Shown here in pieces: positions 23,432 to 33,997 of a DNA stretch of 64,000 nt (the stretch's first letter is position 1; the number at the start of each line of letters is the position of its first letter). Position numbers and translations under genes: made by a program. Source of the stretch: Sarcomyxa edulis. Lineage: Eukaryota; Basidiomycota; Agaricomycetes; Agaricales; Mycenaceae. The stretch covers positions 821,001 through 885,000 of the forward strand of contig QUOL01000012.1 in assembly GCA_009761415.1 (NCBI GenBank), read 5' to 3'. The notes beneath the pieces were generated by a model. The model did no database searches. It worked only from the letters and a program-made list of their open reading frames with translations, and was not told the DNA's origin.

Positions 23432-23471
23432 GAGACGCGTCTGCCAAATTTCCACCAAACAAACGCGTCTC
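23432..23471. promoter_or_regulatory. Pair of MCB-like ACGCGT boxes in inverted arrangement upstream of RNR1
   Basis: ACGCGT occurs at 23434-23439 and 23463-23468, about 330-360 bases before the RNR1 start. The boxes sit inside inverted arms gagacgcgt and acgcgtctc. Two more copies lie in RNR1 introns at 23901-23906 and 23994-23999. ACGCGT is the known site of the MBF (Mbp1/Res) factor that drives ribonucleotide reductase at G1/S in yeasts. Whether it works here is inference. Confidence 0.45.
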
Positions 23472-23658
23472 GTGAACGTTGATTGACCGTGACTTTGGCC
23501 GGATTTCCTCTCCCTCTGCCCAGAATATCCCAGTAAAATCATATGAAATATAAAAGCATACAGGTAACATATTCCGAGGAAAAACAGAATACTTTCTAGC
23601 CTCGATACCCGAGTTCCAGCCTCCCAAAGTCAAATTTCGCGCGGAGACTGAATTTATT

Positions 23659-23690
23659 ATTAGTCAGAGACTAATTTATAAATCGCGCGC
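23659..23690 (+). promoter_or_regulatory. Inverted repeat and TATA-like core promoter of RNR1
   Basis: The sequence attagtc-aga-gactaat (23659-23675) is a perfect 7-base inverted repeat. It is followed at once by an AT-rich tttataaat and a CG-rich tract, about 110 bases before the ATG at 23791. This is a plausible core promoter. The inverted repeat could bind a dimeric factor. Confidence 0.35.
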
Positions 23691-23790
23691 TCGCGTATTT
23701 TTCTTTTCCAGTCCCTTCCATCATCTGCTCCCATCCTCTCCCTCCACTTCCCGCCCTTCCTCAATCTAAACACGTCCACTATCATCGCAA

Positions 23791-26700
23791 ATGGCTTTCG
23801 TGTTCAAGCGAGGTTAGTCCTCCATCGTTTACTACCTTTTTCAAAGTCACCATACTAACCTTGTGTCGTAGATGGGTATGTTATTAACTGTGTATTTGTA
23901 ACGCGTCTGAGCGTGTCTTTCTCATGTTGTTCTCATTTCTAGACGCAAAGAGCGCGTTCAGTTTGACAAGGTATGTACTCTGCGACGTGATCGACGCGTA
24001 TTTGTTGCTCATTGTCTTCAATAGATCACCAGCAGAGTCGAGAAGCTATGCTATGGCCTTGATATGAATCATGTATCTCCTGTCGAGTGCGCCTTCTGCG
24101 ATCTACTTTCGTTATCTACCACTGCTTACAAACTCTACCAGGATCACGAAGAAAGTTGTTGCCGGCGTGTACCAGGGTGTCACAACGGTCGAGCTCGATG
24201 TACGTTAGACATTTTCCATGTTGAATCGCGCTCTAAATTACTTTGCAGAATCTCGCTTCTGAGACTGCGGCCTATCTCACTACCAAACATCCTGACTATG
24301 CTATTCTCGCTGCTCGTATTGCTATTTCGAATCTGCACAAAGAGACGAAGAAAAGTTTTTCAGGTGTCATCAAAGACTTGTATACATATGGTGAGTAGAC
24401 AAAATCTCTCTCAAAACCCCCCTATTCATTGTCATACCATAGTCAATCCCAAAAATGGACGCCCCGCTCCTATGATATCCGACACGACATACGAAATCGT
24501 CTGCGCAAATGCCCAGAAACTAGATTCTGCCATCATCTACAACCGAGACTTCTCATACAACTAGTGCGTATCTATTCCTTATGTATAATTCCTCGTACTG
24601 ACGTCTCTGCAGCTTTGGTTTCAAAACTCTCGAACGTTCCTATCTGCTCCGCATCGATGGCCGTGTAGCCGAACGTCCCCAACACATGATCATGCGTGTC
24701 GCCGTCGGTATTCATGGATCCGACATTGACCGCGTTCTCGAGACATACAACCTCATGTCCGAGCGGTACTTCACCCATGCATCGCCTACCCTGTTCAATG
24801 CAGGTACACCGCGCCCTCAACTCAGCTCGTGCTTCCTTGTCTGTATGAAAGATGACAGTATCGAGGGTATCTACGACACTTTGAAGAACTGCGCGATGAT
24901 AAGTAAAACGGCTGGAGGAATTGGTTTGAGCATACATTGTATTCGTGGTACTGGGTACGTACTTTGTTTTGATTTCTCTTCCTTGGCTAAACCCTCCCCT
25001 GCATCAGCTCTTACATCGCTGGTACCAATGGATACTCGAACGGTATCGTGCCCATGCTTCGTGCTTTTGATGCGACTGCCCGTTATGTTGACCAAGGAGG
25101 CAACAAACGTCCCGGAGCATTCGCCATCTACGTCGAGCCATGGCACCCCGACATCTTCGACTTCCTAGACCTCAGGAAGAATCACGGAAAGGAGCAATCC
25201 CGTGCCCGAGACTTGTTCTACGCACTTTGGATTCCCGACTTATTGTGCGATCCTTTTCACGTTTTTCCCTCTTCATCAATGCTAATCACCTGTTCCATAG
25301 CATGAAACGTGTCGAGGCTAACGGCGACTGGTCGTTGTTCTGCCCCAACGAAGCTCCTGATTTGCATGAGGTCCACAGTGCCGAGTTCGAGGCTCTTTAT
25401 GAGAAGTACGAACGTGAAGGTCGCGCGAGGAAGACCATTCCTGCGCAAAAACTATGGTATGCCATCTTGGAGGCTCAGATCGAAACCGGTGGCCCTTTCA
25501 TGTTGTACAAGGATGCGGCCAATGGTAAGTCATGACTCCGTTCGTTTGTCGTCGCTTTTGCTTACATGCAACTCGATCTCAGCCAAATCGAATCAACAAA
25601 ACCTCGGAACCATCAAATCGTCCAATCTTTGCACCGAAATCATCGAGTACAGTTCCCCCGAGGAGACCGCCGTCTGTAATCTTGCCTCTCTCGCTCTCCC
25701 TACCTACATCCGCAATGGTGTCTTTGACTTCCAAAAGCTCCACGACGTCGCTAAAGTTGTCACCTTCAACCTCAACCGCGTTATCGACGTCAACTACTAC
25801 CCTGTCCCCGAAGCGCGTGTATCGAACATGCGTAACCGTCCCATCGGTATCGGTGTGCAAGGGCTCGCTGACGCGTTCATGGCATTGCATATGCCGTTCG
25901 AGTCGCCCGAGGCCAAGCTGCTCAACAAACAAATCTTCGAGACAATTTATCACGCTGCTCTCGAAGCTAGCAGTGATATAGCAGAGACGGACGGTCCCTA
26001 CGAGACGTGGGTTGGCAGCCCGGCCCAGCTTGGAAAATTGCAATATGACTTCTGGGGCGTGACGCCGACAGAGCTATGGGATTGGACTACATTGAAGGAG
26101 AAGATCGCGAGGACGGGATTGAGGAATTCGCTCCTCACGGCTCCTATGCCTACCGCTTCGACGAGTCAGATGCTTGGGTTCAATGAATGTTTCGAGCCGT
26201 ACACTAGGTTCGTTGATGTTTTTTGCGATTGCTTTTCTGAACTGTGTGCTAATTCATTGACTCTTACACAGCAACATCTACACGCGTCGTGTCCTTGCCG
26301 GAGAGTTCCAGGTCGTCTGCCCTTGGCTTCTTCGTGAACTTGTCGATCTTGGTCTGTGGGACGACAACATGAAGAACATGATCATTGCACATAACGGTTC
26401 TGTCCAAAACATCCCTACTATCCCCGCCAACGTCAAAGCCGTCTACAAAACCGTCTGGGAAGTCAGTCAGAAGAAGGTCATCGACCTCTCTGCAGACCGT
26501 GGCGCTTTTATCTGCCAGAGTCAGAGTTTGAACATCCATCTGTCGGCACCCACGCTCGGTCAATTGACAAGTATGCATTTCTATGGATGGAAGAAGGGTC
26601 TGAAGACTGGGATGTACTACTTGCGTACGAGGCCTGCTGCTCAGGCCATCCAGTTCACCTTGGATCAGTCTGTTCTTGATAGCGCGAAGAAGCAGCAAGC

Positions 26701-27076
26701 CGATGGTAAGATTCAGGCGGCGGCCGCTGTCGCTGCTACGGCCTCGGGCCTCGGTATCAATGGGACGGGTATCCTTACCCCAGCATCATCGTCGTCCTCG
26801 TCTTCGCCCCAGCGCTCTCCCACCACATTCGCCTCTTCGATTGTTGGCGGGGTGGGTATCAAAACCGAATCCGTCGCTTCTTCATTGCAATTTTCTGCTT
26901 CACCATCACCATCTCCTACCATCGTAGCGGTCACGCCCACTTCCACAGAAGGAAAAAGTGAGATCGATCCCGAGTTCGCCGCTGCTCTGAAGCGCCAGGC
27001 GGACAGGAAGTTGGAGGAGGAGAAGCTTATGTGTTCCTTGGAGAACAAGGAAGCTTGTGTGATGTGCTCTGGTTGA
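23791..27076 (+). CDS. rnr1: Ribonucleoside-diphosphate reductase large subunit
   Basis: This enzyme reduces NDPs to dNDPs together with the small subunit. The first exons are 23791-23812 (MAFVFKR plus one base), a 4-nt micro-exon ATGG at 23872-23875, 23943-23970, and one from 24025. Together they give [19 protein letters not shown], the usual start of fungal Rnr1. The ATP-cone is followed by [24 protein letters not shown] sequence (here [18 protein letters not shown]). Other motifs are [10 protein letters not shown] (the redox cysteine), [39 protein letters not shown] (active-site N-C-E) and [18 protein letters not shown]. After the core is an unusual Ser/Pro/Thr-rich linker of about 90 residues. 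The protein ends in the redox tail [11 protein letters not shown] with the C-x-x-C pair. All catalytic cysteines are present. MCB boxes upstream suggest S-phase expression. Confidence 0.95.
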
Positions 27077-27565
27077 TTTTCCTCTTCGCTTTCTGTATAG
27101 GCTATGGCTTGTATTTTAATTATTCTAGCATTGGTTTGTTTCTTTTCTTTTCCATATCGTCGTCGTTCTGTCTTCATCGTTATATGTTCGCCCCCCCTGT
27201 CATATCATACATCATTTACCTGTACGAACAATCAAATACATGTTATTACCTACATACATACAGCTCGAATGCATTCTGAGGATCTCCTTTCGTTCGACAT
27301 ACTGAGGTCTTCAAGGAGCTCCCACGTCGCAACTTCATCGTATTTTGAGTACACCTGATGCATGTAGACAATACGATAGATTGATATTACAAGGTTCCAG
27401 GCATAATAAATACATTTACATACAGATATCTATCTACAAAGATGCCAGGTATGATAACGATCCCAGTGGGTATGTAGGGATATATGTCGTACAAGAGATG
27501 TACTGGGGTTTATAAGAAGTCGTCAGGTGTCGTCAGGAGAGTAGTCGTTAGTCGTCTCGTGGGTA
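27077..27565. terminator. Convergent 3' flank between RNR1 and the secreted-protein gene
   Basis: About 490 bases between convergent stops are AT-rich with T-rich runs and repeated tacatac motifs. They would hold both 3' untranslated regions. No gene is seen. Confidence 0.4.
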
Positions 27566-28683
27566 TCATGTTATTGTCCGTCTGACAGTCAGGACAGCGA
27601 CGCGACCGTCTTGTGCGATACCATGGTTCACACCTATAAGGTGGTTGGTACGAGTGAGCGTAGCAAAAGAGCAGATTTGAAGTACGCACCTTTCTTGCCC
27701 GGGTGTAGTAAGCCGTCTTCCCATTCTACTTCAGCTTTCCATGAGATACCTTTCCACCTGCCTCCGGCAAATGCTCGGTCAACGAGCCAGTCGCGACCTA
27801 CTGTGCAATAGTTCAGCTCGTCGCTCTCTATAAGCTTAGTGAAAGACCTACAATTGTACCCGTTGGGGACAATCTTGTGGTTCTTGCTTGAGTTCTGAGA
27901 TATATAGACTTGTTAATTAGTGTATAGGTATACTCAGGGGAAAATTCGCACCTCCTCCTTAGAAACACTAAACAAGACGTCAGCAAAATTAGATACAGGT
28001 GAATCTATGTAATAGACGCACGCTAGGAACCAAGCGCCGGTATTTGCTCTGGTCCCGTTCTGCTTCCAAGCTCTGAAGTGATTCCCGCCTGATCATCGCC
28101 AAATTAATGGACGATATGGTGGTAACGCACAACAACACGCACCGGCGAGACTTTCCCAGCACGTTCCCCATACTGGGAAATAATACTGCCTAGCAAGAAA
28201 CTGTTCGCCTTTCCTACCATCTCCGTCTCCAAGGTCCGCGTAGTGTACTGGAACATAGTTGACTGCACTGAAAGCAACTTGGACAGGGACAGGGGGTACT
28301 CACTGTTCCCATAGTGCAAGCCCAGACACTCCTCGGAGAAGCCAATAGACCTGACTAGTGTCAGCTGCGGAACTGACAATTCCAATGTGGGACATACTTT
28401 GCGTAGTAGTGGAGGCCTTCATCGGTCAGGATGAATGGATCTGAAAAGGCGGATATGATAACGTTCAGCGGTTCTCCAAATTTCCTTGTAGTGAACTAAG
28501 ATTGGAGTCAGTGAACGACCCAGACCAATAGCATTCGTTACTCGCATCCAAGAGCCGGCCCCCATTAATACGTGGATCCATCCAACCCACCATGGATTCG
28601 GTATCATTATGCGAAAGAACGACCTGTGCTGTAGGAAAGGCCAAGATCGATGGGATGAACAGTAAAAAAGGGAGGAAATTCAT
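27566..28683 (-). CDS. Secreted protein of unknown function, conserved in Agaricomycetes
   Basis: The ATG at 28683 opens a clear signal peptide (MNFLPFLLFIPSILAFPTAQ), followed by VVLSHNDTESMVGWMDPRIN. Reading across six or so short introns gives GEPLNVIISAFSDPFILTDE, GLHYYAKSIGFSEECLGLHY, ANTGAWFLA, RDWLVDRAFAGGRWKGISWK-like sequence and AEVEWEDGLLHPGKKG. It ends in VNHGIAQDGRVAVLTVRRTI-T at the TGA at 27566-27568. The last splice (phase 1, GTGCGT donor) exactly joins PGKKG to VNHG. Proteins with this order of motifs are widespread hypothetical secreted proteins of mushrooms, as I remember the family; no activity is established. The conserved cysteine in SEECLG and the tryptophans suggest a compact extracellular fold. 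Confidence 0.68.
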
Positions 28684-28869
28684 GGGTGGCCTAAGGGTGG
28701 ATGGGAGAGGTCATCCGGATGTATCTAAGGGTAGTATCCAAGGCTGGTTAAGCCGAAAAGGCTGTCCCTTGAGTAGTGCCAGATTTGTGCCACGGTGATG
28801 CCACACGCAGCTGCTGGAGTGCTGCCAGCGTAGTAAATTGATTCCGCCACCCAAACTCGGATTTCAGTT

Positions 28870-31800
28870 ATGGCTTCCTTATTACCACAACCCTCTTCAC
28901 CCGCTTACCATCATTCTTTTCTTCATGATCCTGCAGACGACAGCGATGCAGATACTGCTTCTCAACGCTCAATTTCCCTTTCTTCTCCTGCTCTTTCTCC
29001 AAGGAATTCGTCTGCTTTCAATAATTCTTCAAACCCACTCGCGTCATCAGATACCGCTTCGAAACGTGTATCGCACCCATATACTTTAGACACTGACTTG
29101 AGCTCCGAGGCTGACGACGTGAGCATGTATGCTCATGAGGAGGAACCCCACGACACCCCAAGTACCTCCGCAGCACCTTCCGTCTACGAGGACCATCATG
29201 ATAAAGTCAACCCGCTGCCAACGTATCCACCCTCACTCCCTCATGCGGGTGACCGGGAATCTATCGCATCATTTGCTTCGGGATCTTCGAGGAAAACGCG
29301 TCCAGAGAGCATGTTATTAGATCCTCATACCGGCCCTTTGGTCCTTGGGGTTGCTTTGGTAGATTTCAATCATGTGGTGCGTCATGTCGCTACGGCAAGG
29401 CAATAGCACGTATTTTGAACACGCCGACTGGATTTTAGGTTGGACCAACTATTGAATACTCGAACGGGGATATCTTCGAGGATGAGGAAGTTGCGAAGAT
29501 CCTTCCTTTCCTTGCCCTTCCAGACGGTGCTCATTTAGTGCGTTTCCAGTCAATCCTACCTTTATGTCTTTCATTCAACAGTCATACTGCTATAGAGTGC
29601 TGAAGACTATTCATATTTCCATCTTGTCCCTTCAGGTCGTAATCCGACCACTATCTTTGGTATCTCGTATGTTGCCAGATTTTGTCATATCGGCCTGGTC
29701 TCACTCAAGTGAATCATCTATATCTTGCTCAGATGTAATCAACAAATAGCGGCGTCAGCTCTTCTGGTAAGGGATGTGGATGTGACGCGTTCTATAGTAC
29801 AGAAAGCGGTTGTTGTCTTGGCATCAAAACCCGTCTTTGGTCCAATACGGTTCGCGATCTCTCTCTGTTTCGTCTTCAAGCGCTTTCTAACAAGTTTCAT
29901 TAGTGATAAACTGGGAGTCGTAACGCGAGCCTTGTTCAATCAGAGGTGAGTCTATTGTTGCTAGTTTGAGTGCAACTTCTGAGACGATTTGCAGAGATTT
30001 CCGCGAAACGGACATCCTTGATGACTTTGCATTAGCACTTGAGAATTCATTACGGGGTCAACTCACAGAAAGTGGTCTTTATATGGGTACGTTACTATCA
30101 CGATCCTTTTGACCATTGTCTCTGATAGATAGTTGAATCTGAAGGCACCAGTCTGTACGTCGTTTTAACGTTCTACCCGGTTTCAACATCCGTATCCTGA
30201 CTATAGCTATAGCCGGGAACTCGTTCATACTTTCCGGCAGAGAACCCTCGTCCTAGTAAAAGCTCTTATGCTACAGAAAAAAGTAGGTTTAGATCAAAGG
30301 GGCTGTGAGTTCTGACGCGCTGATATCCTGCAACAGATCATGTTTTACGGGCATCCCGTCGAGCGCCTGTGTACATATCAGTACTCACTTATTTCACTAC
30401 TACCTGGTCAGTGTTGACCACACTTCGGGTCTGCTATGATACTAATCTGAGATCTTAGGCCTATTACAAACATTGGATGATTGTGGATCTCCTCCACTCG
30501 CCGCGCGAGCACCTACACTATCCCGTCCCACTTCATTGCGTACGTCGGATCATAAAAGTATGATGGCCTACATGGGCCTGCCACTCGATATTTTCGGCAA
30601 GGTACAGTCGTCTCAACTCATATACTACCTTCCCACATGTATTGACTGTGCTCCTATGTAGGACGCCTTTTTCCAACCTTATCTCCCATTGCAGCAATTA
30701 GACATGCTGAAAGATTCTCAAAGTTGGCTCTGTGGGAGCACGAATTCAATTGTGACACAGCAGAAGGAGGTCGATCTTTTTGTCAACGTGAGTCTTCAAA
30801 CTTAGAATGAATGTCCCCTTTGATAAGAAACTCGGGAGCTACAGACAGAGACGGGCATTTTTGAATTCCGTGACCCGAAGCTGGAGCGTTCAGCTGGTCT
30901 GACCGCAGCTGACCGAAAATGGATGGACGATATCATCAAGGATGTAAACGATGGATGGAGCGACGACGATCCCTCTAGACCGCAAAGCATGCAGTATGTC
31001 GTTTCGACCATTTCTTGGATATATCATTGCTTATGTTCTAAGAACTCCTTTCAGGTTCAAAGGTAGCGACGATTATTTACGGACGAAGGTGATATATCCA
31101 TTACTACGATTCTTGCGGATGGTTATGCTCACGTCTTACTTATAGTTCGAAGAATATGTCTCTGCCGCCCTTTCGTCTGTCAAGTATCGAGATTTTATGA
31201 CAAAAGGAGAGGGGAGTGGCGTAATCATTTCTGGTGGATCTGGTCAGTCGTAATGATGATCGATCCTCGATTTTCTTCTCATCATTAGTTTCAGGAGGTG
31301 ACGCAACATCGACGGAAGATTTTAATCCTCTATGGATCCAGGAGTTCAAGAAAACGAACGCCTATGAAGTTTGGGAGAGGACGACAGACCCTCTTCTCTT
31401 TGATATTGTCGAGCCACGGTCAGCCACAGTTTCTGCATCATCTCAGAGCCGAAGTTTTGCTTATGGAATTGTAGTCATCCCTGCAACGAGAAACCATCGG
31501 TCGTTGCTGATATTGGTCTTCGACTCCAGGAAGGAATCCAGGAATTGAAACTAGAGCAGCAGTTAGCCCCTGCCCGAGAAGCTGTCACTCGAACATTGAC
31601 GGCGGGATCAACGAACTTCTTCAAGGCTGTGGAGGGTGTACGGGGTCGTTGGACGCAACGTAGCACAAGTTCCGGTTCCGGTTCGGGCTCTCTTTCAGGT
31701 TCCATGACCGAAGAGACCAAGAGCTCCCGTGCGAGCACACCCATCGAAATTTCCAAGGTGGACCTTGATGGGCATGGCCCAGAAAGCCCCTCTCCTCCGT

Positions 31801-32627
31801 CGGGTACAATGAAGCCTATGTTACTCTCCAAACATCTATCGCTCTCCTCTACAACACCAAGTGCCCCCGCTACTCCCGCCAAACCAGCCGCCTTCTCTGG
31901 TTGGGGCGCTAGCATCGGTTCCTTCGTAGCCGCGCGTGCTTCGAAATTTGCTTCGCCCCGAGTAGTTGCTAAATCCGCAGATACTCCTCCTGATATTCCT
32001 CCCAAGGAATTGACTCCCATCGTTGCAGCTACTGATTCTAACCCCCCTCCACCTCCGATCAAAACTCCCGAGATCATCGTCGAGAGTCCTGTCAAAGAGA
32101 ATTCGTTTGAGGATTCACATGCTGTCGTCAATAAACCGGACATCGTCGAGACATCCCACATTGTTGAAGACATCAAGCCCTTCATCGAGGATCCCCATCC
32201 TGTCCCCGCCATCACGACCCGCGATCCCGTTGTCGAGGACACCCATTCTGCTGTCCAGGCCGCAAAACCTGTCCTCGAGGCCACAAATCCCGCCGTCGAG
32301 GTCGTTCATCCCGTTCTCGCGGCCGTTCATCCCGTTCTCGAGGCCGCCCACCCTGTCATCGAAGAGACCCAGTCTGTCTTCATGGCCGCCACTAGTGTTA
32401 AAGACGCTAGTCCTGTTGTCGCGACCGCCCATTCTGTTGAGGATACTCATGTTATTGAAGACGATGACGCCGTTGAGAGCATTCTGCCTGTTCACTCCGA
32501 ACCATCTCATGTCTCTTCGCCCAGTGACAAAGCCGAGATAGGTAGCTCGGGAACCTCTGTGCATTCCCTCGTGGACGACCTCCATTCTGAAGTTGACTCG
32601 ATAGAGTATACGGGAATGGCAGTATGA
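28870..32627 (+). CDS. avl9: Avl9-family DENN-domain protein, late secretory pathway
   Basis: Avl9 proteins carry a DENN module and act in export from the Golgi. The N-terminal 150 residues are Ser-rich and disordered. The Avl9 domain then starts at LVLGVALVDFNHVVGPTIEY and continues through ILPFLALPDGAHLSAEDYSY, FHLVPSGRNPTTIFGISCNQ, FAISLCFVFKRFL, SRELVHTFRQRTLVLVKALM, LQKKIMFYGHPVERLCTYQY and SLISLLPGLL. The downstream part includes YMGLPLDIFGKDAFFQPYLP and a region ending KLEQQLAPAREAVTRTL. Introns are short and numerous; one near 31421-31484 joins VEPR to HPCNEKPS. The C-terminal 350 residues are disordered and hold degenerate tandem repeats around HPVLEA and HPVIEE, at about 32220-32420. 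The stop is at 32627. Repeats of this sort are not part of the known Avl9 fold. Confidence 0.85.
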
Positions 32628-33997
32628 AGCGTATAATTATCTCGTAGGTTTCGGCCGTTGTTTGACGGAGGCACGGATGTGGTATCACTTATTTATTTTA
32701 GCATCGATGCTTTTTCTACCTAATGCTTATGCGCAGAAATGGTCATCACAGTTTATCTGAAAATGCTTAGTCTCAAGTCAAGTCCCGGCCGGTCATAAGT
32801 CTACGGTAAGTACCAACTTGCCTAGTCGGATGTTTACTTCTTCCTTTAGCTTCAAACAAACAATGGCTACATCGGCAGCGGCGGGAATATTCTATTTCAG
32901 TGAATGTCTGTCACCGCTTGGTCACTTACCATGCTAACTGTTCTGTCATTGCAACATGATCAACGGTCAATATTCGGCACCGAACCTGAACGAGTTACTC
33001 GCCCTTTGTTCGCTCAGAATTGTAGTCTCGAGGCTTCCAGTGAGCCAATCTGTTCTTGTTGAAGCCCTTATACTGCCTCCGCATTTCTGCCGTTCACAGA
33101 TGCTGCGAGATAGTAGATAATCACCTATCTTGACATCCTTGTTCTCTATCTCCGGTGTCCTTCTTTGGATCTACCGTCGCCCAATTCGAACATTACTGAT
33201 GCCGGTTTCTAAGAACAATTGGTCCATGTCGGGTCCATGTGATCTGTATCGACAGCATACACCTTGTCATTGGTATGGCCGACACCTTCTGGCCGACGAC
33301 ATGCAGTATCATACAGTGCAAAGTGACGCTATGTTGCGAACAAGTACAGGTCCACGATATCTATGTCCGTGCTACCCCTTTCGAACTTTGGACTTTGAAT
33401 GTTCGCGCCTCCATAATTTCGCATATTCTGCTGCATTACCAATTTGGCTGTTTTGCTATCGCTTCTGGAATCTCCTCTTCTCAAATCAGATCGGCGCAGT
33501 CTTATGTGCTCTTCCATATGCTCCCAGATGGCTTGCATAAGGCTGAATTTCACACCTTATCATGCTTTATCAGAGTACAGGAACTCTGGGTTATATTTGT
33601 CTCTCGCTTCCATTGACCTCGCTTCCATTGTGGCCCCATGTGCGAAGCTCTCCTTATTATCTGCACTACAGAGCTCCAAAAATGTACTGCTGTGCATCAT
33701 TGACGTACGTTTGCCAGGCTGGAAACCCATTATTGGGATGATTCTCTTCGAATGCTCAGTACATCTATTCTGGGTGGTCGATTTGCAAACTTAAATCGGT
33801 CAGGGTGACGTTCTTTCTTTCCATCGTCTCGAACATATCTCCCCACACAGCCATTGTGAACCCATAATGACGACGTTACGAGCTTTACTCGGGTCTGTAT
33901 GGAAATCTATAAAGGTCAGTCCACCAACACATCTCTGTCCTTCACTACACTCATATCTTTCTTCAAATAGTCACTGTTTACTTCCAACAAGAACAAG
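32628..33997. other. Intergenic stretch of 1.4 kb without a confident gene
   Basis: Open frames of up to 136 codons (33130-33540, plus) overlap each other in several frames and lack domains, so they look like chance. A direct repeat ctcgcttccattg occurs twice around 33604-33634. The last 150 bases should be the protease promoter, and an upstream ATG at 33867 opens only 16 codons before a possible donor. Confidence 0.4.

Noticed and set aside
31475..32284. A 269-codon minus-strand frame opposite the Avl9 C-terminus
   Set aside because: It mirrors the repetitive, GC-biased codons of the sense gene, has no domain, and its composition (Gly/Ser/Met-rich) is that of an antisense shadow.
32115..32585. 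A 156-codon minus-strand frame with repeated G-L-E-D-R units
   Set aside because: It is the reverse complement of the sense tandem repeats in Avl9; the periodicity comes from the repeat DNA, not from an independent gene.
33130..33540. A 136-codon plus-strand frame in the gap before the aspartic protease
   Set aside because: It overlaps other chance frames, lacks recognisable motifs and has no upstream or downstream exon.
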